Source: Spirillospora albida (lineage in GTDB: Bacteria; Actinomycetota; Actinomycetes; Streptosporangiales; Streptosporangiaceae). Taken from it: DNA of 64,000 bases. A program made the position numbers and the translations under genes. Numbering within the stretch: position 1 is the first letter of the stretch; every line of letters begins with the position of its first letter. The stretch covers positions 124,001-188,000 of the forward strand of contig NZ_JOFJ01000005.1 in NCBI RefSeq assembly GCF_000718255.1. The letters are read 5' to 3'. This document shows positions 1 through 7,448 of this stretch, in pieces. The notes beneath the pieces were generated by a model. That model saw only the letters and a program-made list of their open reading frames with translations. It searched no databases and was not told where the DNA came from.

Positions 1-1329
1 CACGAGCTGGCCGTCGTGCAGGAACCCGAGGTCCTGGGTGTCCAGCCAGCCGTCCTCGCGGATGATCTCCCGGGTCGTCTCCTCGTTCCGGTAGTAGCCG
101 CCGGTGACGCATCCGCCCCGGACGTGGATGCGGCCGACCCGCCCCTCGCCGAGCGCGTTCCCCGCGTCGTCGACGATCCTGACCTCGGAGTGGCCGTGGG
201 GGGTGCCGCAGAGCACGAACTCCACCGCCGTGGGATCGTCCGCGGAGACCGGGCGGACCGTGGAGCCGACGTCCAGGTGACCGCGGTCCACGACGATCGA
301 CCGCACCGGCGCGTCGTCCTGGAACTGCGAGATGATGAGCGTGTTCTCCGCGAGCCCGTAGGTGGGCTTGACCGCGTCCTCGCGCAGCCCGCGGTCGCGA
401 AGGACGTCCGAGAACTCGCGGCACGACCGGGCGCTGATCATCTCGGCGCCGTTGAGGATGATCCGGACCCGGCTCAGGTCCCAGGCGGCGCCGGCGGCGC
501 TCCCCCGTTCGTAGCGGGTCAGCAGGTGCTGAACGCCCGCGTTCGTCGTCCCCAGAATCGTGGCGCCGTACCGGCTCGCCGCCGACATCCAGTCGGTGGG
601 GTTCCAGACGAAGTGCTTGGTCGTCATCCAATACTGCGCGCACCCGGCCACCAACGGGGCGAGATGAAACCCGATCATCCCGAAGTCGTGGGAGATCGGC
701 TTCCAGGTGAGGAACACGTCGTCCTCGTCGATGGCCGACACGCCCACGAAGCCGTCGATGTTGCACAACAGGTTGCGGTGGGTGAGCGTCACGCCCTTGG
801 GCCTGCCGGTGGACCCGGACGAGAACTGGATGAACGCGATGTCGTCCGGTCCGACGTCGGCCAGGGCGGGTTCGTCCTCGACCAGCCGGACCGTGCAGTC
901 CTCGGTGAGCAGCCCGCGGCCGAGGACGTCCTCCGGGGACGCGGAGCCGTCCGGGCATTCGCCGAGCCTTCCGACCGCGCCCGGATCGTCGAACGCGAGC
1001 CAGGGACTCCCGAGCACGGACCAGACGCCGACGACCTTCCGGACCTCGGCGTCGTTCTTCAGGCCGGGCATGGGAACCGGAATGATGCCGCCCAGGAGCG
1101 CCGCCCAGTAGGCGATCATGACGTTCCTGTTGGAGTCGAAGGCGATGACGAGCTCGTCGCCCCGCCGTGCCCCCTGCGCCTGCAGGAAGGCCAGGTAGGA
1201 CCGCGCGTGCCGAGCCAGCTCTGGATACGGCACCCGTTCGAGAGAGTTGTCATCGCCGATGAAAGCGATTCCCCGCTCCGGATCGCGGTGCCCGAGAAGC
1301 GCGTCGGTAAGGGTCGAAATGCCGGTCAT
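1..1329 (-). CDS. Acyl-AMP ligase (FAAL-like adenylating enzyme), C-terminus cut by window start
   Basis: An ATP-dependent adenylating enzyme that should activate a carboxylic acid as acyl-AMP, usually for transfer to a carrier protein. 443 codons are visible from ATG at 1329. The P-loop motif FSSGSTGRPKGVTLTHRN lies near residue 165, followed by WKPISHDFGMIGFHLAPL, which resembles the W-P-x-x-HD-M/F-G-L/M-I-G motif of fatty acyl-AMP ligases rather than NRPS A domains. YGLAENT and the terminal DTQDLG (A7-like) are also present. It starts 7 bp after the acyl-CoA dehydrogenase, so it is probably the last visible gene of the extender-unit operon. The substrate is not predictable here and the C-terminal subdomain is outside the window. 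An ordinary CoA ligase is the alternative. Confidence 0.82.
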   Translation of the reverse strand, partial: MTGISTLTDALLGHRDPERGIAFIGDDNSLERVPYPELARHARSYLAFLQAQGARRGDELVIAFDSNRNVMIAYWAALLGGIIPVPMPGLKNDAEVRKVVGVWSVLGSPWLAFDDPGAVGRLGECPDGSASPEDVLGRGLLTEDCTVRLVEDEPALADVGPDDIAFIQFSSGSTGRPKGVTLTHRNLLCNIDGFVGVSAIDEDDVFLTWKPISHDFGMIGFHLAPLVAGCAQYWMTTKHFVWNPTDWMSAASRYGATILGTTNAGVQHLLTRYERGSAAGAAWDLSRVRIILNGAEMISARSCREFSDVLRDRGLREDAVKPTYGLAENTLIISQFQDDAPVRSIVVDRGHLDVGSTVRPVSADDPTAVEFVLCGTPHGHSEVRIVDDAGNALGEGRVGRIHVRGGCVTGGYYRNEETTREIIREDGWLDTQDLGFLHDGQLV

Positions 1330-1336
1330 CACGCAC

Positions 1337-2476
1337 TCACCCGGTTCTCCTGGCGAACGCCTTGTAGCCGTAGTCGGCGATCATCAGCTGCTGCAGCTGC
1401 GAGGTGCCTTCGATGATTTCGAGAATCTTCGCCTCACGGAAGAGTCGCTCCACCGGAAATCGCGACCAGCAGCCGTTTCCGCCGAGCACCTGAACGGCGT
1501 CGGAGGCGACCCGCTGGGCGACCGTCGACGAAAAGTACTTCGCAATATTCGTCTGCATCACCGCGTCAGCGGCGCGATCCCCGCGCAACCGCCCCGCATG
1601 ACGGCACAACTCCCTGGCGGCCCCTATGTTCGTGACCGCGTCCGCGACCATCCGCTGCACCAGTTGATGGGTGCCGATCTTGACTCCGAACTGTTCGCGC
1701 CGGAGGGCGTAATCGCACATCTCCTCCAGTGCCGCCTGGCCGATCGCGACGCCCGCCCAGGCGATGCTGTACCGGCCGTGGAAGAGCGCCGTGTTCGCGA
1801 CGAAACTGAAGCCCACGCCGATGCCCGCGACGAGGTTCTCCGCGGGCACCTCCACGTTCGTGAAGGTCACGGATGCGATGTGGGTCGCCCGGTTCCCCAG
1901 CAGACCGGTCATCGGGTGGATCTCCATGCCGGGCGTCTCCCGTTCGACGACGAACGCGCTCAGTGCGTCACCGTCGGCCGCGATCACCAGGAAGAGGTCG
2001 GCGATCCCGGCGAAGGAGATCCACTTCTTCCGCCCGTTGAGGACGAACACGTCGCCCTTCCGGACGTAGCTCGTCGTGACCGACGCGCCGTCGGAGCCGG
2101 CCTCGGCCTCGGACAGGGCGAAGCAGCCGATCCTGGTTCCGGAGGCGAGGTCGGGCAGGTACTTTCTCTTCAGCCGGTCGGACGCCCGGTCCGAGAGGGT
2201 CTCGGCGACGAGCGAGGTGTGCACGGTCAGCAGCGCCCGGGTCGACGAGCACACCTTTCCGATCACCTCGGTCAGTTCGCCGTACGCGAGCGGATCCAGT
2301 CCCATGCCGCCCCAGGCGGTCGGAACTGTCGCTCCCAGGACGCCCGCCTCGGCCAGGCGCTCGATGACGTCCCGCGGCAACCGTTCGTTCCGGTCGAAGT
2401 CCGCGGCCCGGGGTGCCAGCCCCTCGGCGAACGACCTGGCCCAGGCGAGGACATCCGCACGACGCCGCTCAGTCAC
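1337..2476 (-). CDS. fkbI: Acyl-CoA dehydrogenase, FkbI-like (ACP-bound extender unit oxidation)
   Basis: A 379-residue flavin-dependent acyl-CoA dehydrogenase. In methoxymalonyl/hydroxymalonyl-ACP pathways the FkbI homologue helps oxidise the ACP-bound three-carbon glyceryl unit toward the malonyl oxidation level, together with the FkbK-type dehydrogenase. Visible family features are CFALSEAEAGSDG (FAD/substrate loop, near residue 125), RRKW-type KKWISFAG, and the C-terminal EIIEGTSQLQQ around the usual catalytic Glu. The start overlaps the end of the ACP gene by 8 bp, which implies translational coupling. The length is normal for the family. Assignment to this pathway rather than fatty-acid oxidation rests mainly on the ACP, FkbH and FkbK neighbours. 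Confidence 0.85.
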   Translation of the reverse strand: MTERRRADVLAWARSFAEGLAPRAADFDRNERLPRDVIERLAEAGVLGATVPTAWGGMGLDPLAYGELTEVIGKVCSSTRALLTVHTSLVAETLSDRASDRLKRKYLPDLASGTRIGCFALSEAEAGSDGASVTTSYVRKGDVFVLNGRKKWISFAGIADLFLVIAADGDALSAFVVERETPGMEIHPMTGLLGNRATHIASVTFTNVEVPAENLVAGIGVGFSFVANTALFHGRYSIAWAGVAIGQAALEEMCDYALRREQFGVKIGTHQLVQRMVADAVTNIGAARELCRHAGRLRGDRAADAVMQTNIAKYFSSTVAQRVASDAVQVLGGNGCWSRFPVERLFREAKILEIIEGTSQLQQLMIADYGYKAFARRTG

Positions 2477-2765
2477 CTGCCGCCGCTTTCAGCTCGCCAA
2501 CCATTTCGGCCATCCGTTCGACAGAACTGAAATTCCGGAGTGTGATGTAGCCGTCCGGCACTTCGACATCGAATGTCGACTCGATGTAGAGCAGCAGCTG
2601 CATGGCGAACATGGACGCGACGAACCCCTTTTCGAAGATGTTGTCGTCGTCCCGCAGGCCGGCCCCGTCCAGCCCGGTCACATTCCCGCGAACATAGGAC
2701 CGGATACTGGCCGCGGCCGCCGCCGCGGCGGCGTCCTTCCTGTTTTCGACCGCTTCGCTATGCAT
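2469..2765 (-). CDS. fkbJ: Acyl carrier protein, FkbJ-like
   Basis: A 98-residue discrete carrier protein with a poly-Ala stretch near residues 12-19. The segment DNIFEKGFVASMFAMQL (about residues 42-58) matches the FkbJ-type carrier signature (G-F/V-N-S-L-F-A-M). The Ser in ASM is the expected phosphopantetheine attachment site; the usual D-S-L is not present, as is typical of this subfamily. It should carry the glycerate-derived unit loaded by the adjacent FkbH-like protein. The gene overlaps its upstream neighbour by 8 bp and its downstream neighbour by 8 bp. Confidence 0.85.
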   Translation of the reverse strand: MHSEAVENRKDAAAAAAAASIRSYVRGNVTGLDGAGLRDDDNIFEKGFVASMFAMQLLLYIESTFDVEVPDGYITLRNFSSVERMAEMVGELKAAAGD

Positions 2766-3819
2766 CGACTTCCACCTTGATGTAGTCCGGGTAGTCCTGG
2801 CGGACGGACAGATCGTTCTCGTAGAGGTAGTCGTCGCCGTCGTGCGAGACCACGTGAAAGTTCGCCAGCTGATAGGTCAGCAGCATCTGGCGGTTGCGGT
2901 CGGTGCGGCGGAATCGCGCGAAAAGGCGCCTGCCCTCGTCCGAGGCCCGTTTGATGAGGAAGGACAGGAGCACGGTCCCCACCCCTTTGGAGACCGTGCG
3001 GCACGACATGAGCAGGAGCTTGATCGTCCACGCGTCGGACCGCTTCTCCACCAGCGCCATCCCGATCTTTCCGTAGGAGCCGTAGCGGTCGGTGAGCTCG
3101 CACACCCACAGGTCGTGCCCCGGATCGCGCATCAGCTTCTCGAGCTGCTCGTACGAGTAGTGGACGCCGGTGGAGTTCAGCTGGCTGGTCCGCTCCGTCA
3201 GCTCCTTCAGCCGCAGCAGGTCGTCCCCCGCGGCATGGGAGATCGCGAAGCGCATGTCGAGCGCGGCGAGGAACTCCTCCCGCGGCCCCTCGTAGGCCCG
3301 TTCCGAGGTCCTGCGGACCTCGTCCTCCAGGTACATGGACCGGCGCCGCCTCGCATCGTCGGTCACCACCTTCGGCGACAGCCGGGGCAGCGTCCGGAGC
3401 GCGAGGCAGCTCGCCGCGTCGACGGTCTGCACCTCGGGGTGCGCGAACGCGACCTCGTCGCGCTCGAACGCCTGATCGTCGATGAACATGATCGTGTCCA
3501 TCCCGATGTTCAGCTTCTTCTGGATCACGGCGATCGAACTGGATTTGCTGTTCCAGTTGATCTGCGGATACAGGAAGTACTCGGCGAGCCCGAACTCCTC
3601 GAGCCTGCGCAGCGCGTCGTCGTGGTCGTTCTTGCTGGCGATCGACTGGAGAATGCCGCGAGAGTCCAATGTCTTGATGAGTTCGGGGACGCCCGTCTTC
3701 GGCGCGACGTCGTCGCCGGCGGCCAGCGTGCCGTGCCACAAAGTGTCGTCGAGGTCCCACACGACGCATTTCGCCATCTTCGTGGATCGTTCCTCGTCCT
3801 GAGCGGGCAGACGTGGCAT
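2758..3819 (-). CDS. fkbH: FkbH-like HAD-family glyceryl-ACP synthase
   Basis: A HAD-superfamily protein of about 353 residues. FkbH-type enzymes take 1,3-bisphosphoglycerate, remove phosphate and load the glyceryl unit onto a dedicated ACP. The DxDxT-type motif is clear (VVWDLDDTLWHGTL, just after the N-terminus) and a second HAD motif FIDDQAFERDEV follows. The C-terminal third looks GNAT-like and contains LLLMSCRTVSKGVGTVLL, with the Cys typical of FkbH proteins. The start at 3819 overlaps the fkbK stop as TGATG, and a GGGGG lies 9 bp upstream. A second in-frame ATG at 3777 (MAKCVVWDLDD) fits the family N-terminus about as well, so the start is uncertain by 14 residues. Confidence 0.88.
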   Translation of the reverse strand: MPRLPAQDEERSTKMAKCVVWDLDDTLWHGTLAAGDDVAPKTGVPELIKTLDSRGILQSIASKNDHDDALRRLEEFGLAEYFLYPQINWNSKSSSIAVIQKKLNIGMDTIMFIDDQAFERDEVAFAHPEVQTVDAASCLALRTLPRLSPKVVTDDARRRRSMYLEDEVRRTSERAYEGPREEFLAALDMRFAISHAAGDDLLRLKELTERTSQLNSTGVHYSYEQLEKLMRDPGHDLWVCELTDRYGSYGKIGMALVEKRSDAWTIKLLLMSCRTVSKGVGTVLLSFLIKRASDEGRRLFARFRRTDRNRQMLLTYQLANFHVVSHDGDDYLYENDLSVRQDYPDYIKVEVDA

Positions 3820-4718
3820 CACGCTGAACCCCCGCTCGGCAGGGCCTCCGGCGATCCGATGGCGGCGCGATTCGCGTACGAGTAGAAGCCTTGACCGCTC
3901 TTTCGTCCCAGCCTGCCTGCGGCGACCATCCTCTTGAGCAGCGGGCAACACCGGAACTTGGGGTCCTGCATATCGTCGTACAGGACGGCCAGGGAGTTCA
4001 CGACGGTGTCCAGGCCGATGAGGTCCGCCGTTTCCAACGGTCCCATTTTGTGTCCATACCCGAGCCTGAAGAGAGCATCGATCTGCCCCGGCTCCGCGAC
4101 GCCTTCGTGGACGAGAAAGGCCGCCTCGTTCATGAACAGATGGGATAGCCTGTTCGACACGAATCCCGGCGTGTCCTGCACGACGATGGGCTGCTTTCCC
4201 AGCGAGGTCGTGAAGACCTCGGCCTCCCGTACCGTGTCGTCGGAGGTGTGGTGGCCCCGAATCACCTCGACCGCCTCGATCAACGGCACCGGGTTCATGA
4301 AATGCATGCCGACGACCCGGTCGGGACGCGGCATGAGGCCGGCGATCTTCGTGATGGACACGCAGCTCGTGTTCACCGCGATCCGCGCGTCGTCGCCGCA
4401 CACCTCACGAAGGCCCAGGTAGACCTGCTCCTTGGCGGCGTAGTCCTCGACGATGTTCTCCACGATCCAATCCGCGTCGGCGAATTCTTCGTAGTTCTTG
4501 CTGGGGCGAACCCTGCCGAGGACTTCATCGGCGCTCCACCCGGCCACTGCGGGAGACGTCAGTCGATATTGCCGTAGCAACCGCCGCATATCGCGCGGCA
4601 CGGACGCCAGGACATCGGGATCCCGGTCGCACAGGATCACGTCGTAACCGTGTCCGGCGCAGGTAATGGCGACGTCCTTGCCCATCAGGCCGGCCCCGAT
4701 AACGCCTACCGTGGTCAT
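3819..4718 (-). CDS. fkbK: 3-hydroxyacyl-CoA dehydrogenase, FkbK-like
   Basis: A 299-residue NAD(P)-dependent dehydrogenase of the 3-hydroxybutyryl-CoA dehydrogenase fold. The N-terminal Rossmann motif is GVIGAGLMGKDVA and the conserved block GMHFMNPVPLIEAVEVI is present, followed by DTPGFVSNRL. In the pathway it oxidises the ACP-bound glyceryl alcohol. The start ATG at 4718 has a strong ribosome site (GGAGGGAG, 7 bp spacing) and a 326-bp upstream gap, so this is probably the first gene of the extender-unit operon running to the window edge. Length fits the family. A role in ordinary butyrate metabolism is unlikely given the FkbH and ACP neighbours. Confidence 0.87.
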   Translation of the reverse strand: MTTVGVIGAGLMGKDVAITCAGHGYDVILCDRDPDVLASVPRDMRRLLRQYRLTSPAVAGWSADEVLGRVRPSKNYEEFADADWIVENIVEDYAAKEQVYLGLREVCGDDARIAVNTSCVSITKIAGLMPRPDRVVGMHFMNPVPLIEAVEVIRGHHTSDDTVREAEVFTTSLGKQPIVVQDTPGFVSNRLSHLFMNEAAFLVHEGVAEPGQIDALFRLGYGHKMGPLETADLIGLDTVVNSLAVLYDDMQDPKFRCCPLLKRMVAAGRLGRKSGQGFYSYANRAAIGSPEALPSGGSA

Positions 4719-5044
4719 GTCCGGTCTCCCTCCCCACCGCATGCCGGATGCCGTGACCACGTTGTCGCATGCATGGCCACTTCGAACGCATTTGCTATGC
4801 AGCAACTTACGGGACCCGCCTCGGCGTCGTGAACTGTCCGGCGGGACAGTCCGGCCCGATGACGTACAGTTCCAATTCCAGCCATTACTTGACATCTGGA
4901 ATCTGCACCTGAGCACGTTGCCGCGACACCGGACTGGGAGGGTGTCGGCGCAGGTCGCACGGATGGCCGGCCCGGGAGCGCAGCGGTGATTCCAGGCCGT
5001 CCGACCTGCCCCACACATCGACGGTGCGGCAGGAGATCGACCAC
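4719..5044. promoter_or_regulatory. Intergenic promoter region of the extender-unit operon with two dyads
   Basis: 326 bp without a gene, between the LuxR-type gene and fkbK. It contains an 18-bp perfect dyad at 4833-4850 (ACTGTCC-GGCG-GGACAGT), about 115 bp upstream of the fkbK start, and a second dyad at 4875-4902 (ATTCCAG-N14-CTGGAAT). Either could be an operator for the adjacent LuxR-type regulator; this is inference from position and symmetry only. Confidence 0.45.
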
Positions 5045-5281
5045 TCAGCGCAGGTAGTTCGACCTGAAGGCGATGGCGATCAAGTGGGCCCGGTTCCGCG
5101 CTTCGAGCTTGCGGAACATGCTCGCCGTATGATGCTTGACCGTGCGCGGGGAGATACAGAGCCGGCGGCCGATCTCGGAATAATCCATGCCATTGGCGAT
5201 CTGTATCAGCACTTCCAACTCACGGACGGTCAACTCCGTGGGATCTGAAGAATCGTGGAGCAATGTTCCCCCGTTGATCAC
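5045..5281 (-). CDS. LuxR-family regulator consisting only of the HTH domain
   Basis: A 78-residue protein that is essentially a bare LuxR/GerE helix-turn-helix: LTVRELEVLIQIANG, then SEIGRRLCISPRTVKHHTASMFRKL and a short tail. It lacks any receiver, PAS, autoinducer or ATPase domain. The start ATG at 5281 overlaps the thioesterase stop in an ATGA arrangement, so the two are probably co-translated. It sits just upstream of the extender-unit operon and may regulate it. GerE-like single-domain regulators exist, so truncation need not be assumed, and I see no coding remnant of a longer N-terminus because the thioesterase occupies that space. Confidence 0.82.
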   Translation of the reverse strand: MINGGTLLHDSSDPTELTVRELEVLIQIANGMDYSEIGRRLCISPRTVKHHTASMFRKLEARNRAHLIAIAFRSNYLR

Positions 5282-6042
5282 CCGCGGTCGCGCACCTGCG
5301 GATCATCGCGCTCGCACCTGTCCGCGGCCGCGTCGCCGGACTGCCGGAGCAGACGGATCCTGGTCTCCATGATCGAAGCCATCTGAGACCTGCAGTCCTC
5401 CAGGAAGAAATGCCCGCCCGGAAACTCGATGAACTCCGGCGGATCTCCGGCATAGAGTTTCCACCCGTCCATGTCCGCTCGGTCGTCGAGGCCCTTCATG
5501 AGGACGAGCGGGCACCGCAGCCGTTCAATGCCCGTCTCCTCGTAGGTAGCGAGCATTTGCAAATCCGCGGAGATGATGGGCGAGAAGTACTTCATGAACT
5601 CCGCATCGCGCAGATTCTCCTCGCCGATCCCGCCATAGTGCCGCAGGATCTCGTTCAGCCCTTCTTCGTCGTCGAGCATGGCGGCCCGCTTGAATCTGCT
5701 TTCATTGGGCGCGGCCGAGGCGGAACCGAAGAACACCATGGGCGGATTGTCCAGGCGCCGCTGGCAGAGCTTGGCAACCTCGTATCCGACGATGGCGCCC
5801 ATGCTGTGGCCCCAGATCGCGTACGGCCCTCGGAACGTTCCGATAAAAGCAGCGAAAACGTCCTCCGCCAGCGACGGCAGCGACGCCGGCATGGGAACGT
5901 TCATCCGCTGCTCCCGAAACGGGTACTGAACGATGCGGAAGTCGATGGCGTCCCCGAATTCGTAGCGCCACTTGCCGTAGTACATCTTTCCCGCACCCGC
6001 GTGCGGAAAGCAGACGATCGGGGTCCTCGCTACATCCCCCAC
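5278..6042 (-). CDS. Type II thioesterase
   Basis: A 254-residue alpha/beta hydrolase of the discrete thioesterase (TEII) family, which removes aberrant acyl groups from PKS or NRPS carrier domains. Family marks are CFPHAGAGKMYYGKW at the N-terminus, the nucleophile motif IWGHSMGAIVG near residue 90, and the C-terminal catalytic His in FPGGHFFLED. It starts with GTG at 6042, with AAAGGGG just upstream. It forms an operon with the LuxR HTH gene and supports the view that the neighbouring minus-strand genes belong to a PKS or PKS-NRPS cluster that continues left of the window. Confidence 0.9.
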   Translation of the reverse strand: MGDVARTPIVCFPHAGAGKMYYGKWRYEFGDAIDFRIVQYPFREQRMNVPMPASLPSLAEDVFAAFIGTFRGPYAIWGHSMGAIVGYEVAKLCQRRLDNPPMVFFGSASAAPNESRFKRAAMLDDEEGLNEILRHYGGIGEENLRDAEFMKYFSPIISADLQMLATYEETGIERLRCPLVLMKGLDDRADMDGWKLYAGDPPEFIEFPGGHFFLEDCRSQMASIMETRIRLLRQSGDAAADRCERDDPQVRDRG

Positions 6043-6419
6043 CAGTTCCCCTTTCTGGGGTCATGAGCCACCGATAGGCGGACAGCAGATCTCCCCCGCT
6101 CCCCCGATCGCCGCCAGGCTCCATCATCTGCGGATCTCCCGTCGGTCAGATAATCGACGGCCCGCCAACGCTAGTCAATAGAACCGCAGACGACCGGCCC
6201 CACCTCACGCTCGGTGACACGGGTCATACATCGCAGGGCGCTCCCTTGGCGCGGTTCTTCGAATACCCGGTGCCGGCTTGTTCAATATGGCTGAACATCA
6301 GGCCCGGGTCGCCTTCCCGCCGAGCACGGCGAATCGAGCCCCAATGCGCCGAGCGTCTGTGGCGTGTTCAACTGCGGAGGTTCCGCAGTTGAACATCTGC
6401 CGCACGTCTCTCCGAACGC
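6043..6419. promoter_or_regulatory. Intergenic region between StrR-like gene and thioesterase operon
   Basis: 377 bp without a supported gene. It is the presumed promoter region of the thioesterase/LuxR operon. It holds the 31-bp StrR-type palindrome listed separately and a shorter dyad TGTTCA-N7-TGAACA at 6279-6297 that repeats the outer half-sites. Confidence 0.5.
6365..6395. promoter_or_regulatory. StrR-type operator palindrome
   Basis: A perfect inverted repeat with 14-bp arms and a 3-bp centre (TGTTCAACTGCGGA / TCCGCAGTTGAACA). Read as half-sites it is GTTCAACTG-N11-CAGTTGAAC, the same layout as the reported StrR consensus GTTCGACTG-N11-CAGTCGAAC with one symmetric base change. It lies 25 bp beyond the stop of the StrR-like activator gene and upstream of the thioesterase operon. 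A simple rho-independent terminator is the alternative, but there is no T-tract on either strand. Confidence 0.7.
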
Positions 6420-7448
6420 CTAGGCCGACGAATCCCGGCGCCGCTGCGTGCTCGCACGGTCCTGGGTCTGCAGGTCGCGCGCGAACGCCTGCCAGGTCTC
6501 GGCGTAGTACAGGGCCATCTCGGCCACGATCGGCACGAGATGCGGTGGTATCGCCGTGGCGATCCGGGAGCGTTCCGACGCGACCGCCTCCTGCACCCGG
6601 AACCAGCGGAGCAGCTCCCTGCCGACATCGGTGAGCCGCAGCGACGGGTCCTTCTGCACGATCTGCAACCCCGCCCGGTTGTTCCCCCGCTTGCGCCGCT
6701 GCACCCCCTGAGTGATGCTCGACGCCCCGTCCACGGGTTCCCGCGACCCGCCGTGAGCCGGGCGTTCGGCCGAGCCCTCCCCTCGGTTCAGCCGCTCGCG
6801 GACGGCATGCGCCGTTCCCAGCGAGACTCCGGCGACCTTGGCGATCTGCCGGAGCGGCGCGCTCGGGTCGGCGGCGATGGCCTCGGCGGCCAGCCTCCGT
6901 CCTTCCGCGCCGTTCACGGGACGGCGCCGGCCGTCACTCCCGATCCGCACCTCGTCCCGCCGGGGCGCGGCGCCCGTGCGCCGCCGGATCACGCCGATCG
7001 TCCTGGCCGTCAACCCGGTGCTCTTGGCGATCGCCCGATCCGACATCTCGGGCATGGTCGCGACGATGCGCGCCGCGGCGGCCCGCCTGTCGTCCAGGGA
7101 CAGCGGCAGCCCATGCTTGATGTTGGTCTCGACCGCACGGACGAAGGCCTCCTTCTCGCTGCCCTCGAAGAACTCGACCTCGATGAACCGCTGCCCCTTC
7201 AGCTTGGCGGCATGGAGCCGGTGCATCCCGTCGATGACCCGCAGCGTTTCCCGGTGCACCAGTATGGGCGGCATCTTGTCGTCGGTCTCGACGAGCGCCC
7301 GCGTGTGCCCCTCGACCTCCCCGGCGAGTCTGGGCGAGTCCGCGGGAAGCAGTGAATCGACTTCGATGAGGTTCGGTTTTCCGGCCGTCTCGATGGCGAC
7401 GGCCGGCACATGAGAGGAGTCCTCTTGCACCGCCACCAGTCCCTGCAC
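6420..7448 (-). CDS. StrR/ParB-like pathway-specific transcriptional activator
   Basis: A 342-residue protein with a ParB/Sulfiredoxin-like N-terminal half (PPILVHRETLRVIDGMHRL, the G-x-H-R signature) followed by two HTH-like segments (SDRAIAKSTGLTARTIGVI and LRQIAKVAGVSLGTAHAV). This is the architecture of StrR, NovG and TeiR-type activators of antibiotic clusters; it is not a chromosomal ParB because no parA or parS context is present. It is predicted to bind the adjacent 31-bp palindrome. The annotated start is GTG at 7448 with a poorly spaced ribosome site. An in-frame GTG 39 bp downstream (about 7409) with AGAGGA 10 bp upstream is a reasonable alternative. Confidence 0.85.
   Translation of the reverse strand: MQGLVAVQEDSSHVPAVAIETAGKPNLIEVDSLLPADSPRLAGEVEGHTRALVETDDKMPPILVHRETLRVIDGMHRLHAAKLKGQRFIEVEFFEGSEKEAFVRAVETNIKHGLPLSLDDRRAAAARIVATMPEMSDRAIAKSTGLTARTIGVIRRRTGAAPRRDEVRIGSDGRRRPVNGAEGRRLAAEAIAADPSAPLRQIAKVAGVSLGTAHAVRERLNRGEGSAERPAHGGSREPVDGASSITQGVQRRKRGNNRAGLQIVQKDPSLRLTDVGRELLRWFRVQEAVASERSRIATAIPPHLVPIVAEMALYYAETWQAFARDLQTQDRASTQRRRDSSA

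Noticed and set aside
6279..6297. Dyad TGTTCA-N7-TGAACA as a second StrR site
   Set aside because: The half-sites match but the spacing is 12 bp too short for the N11 layout, so it is not counted as a StrR operator.
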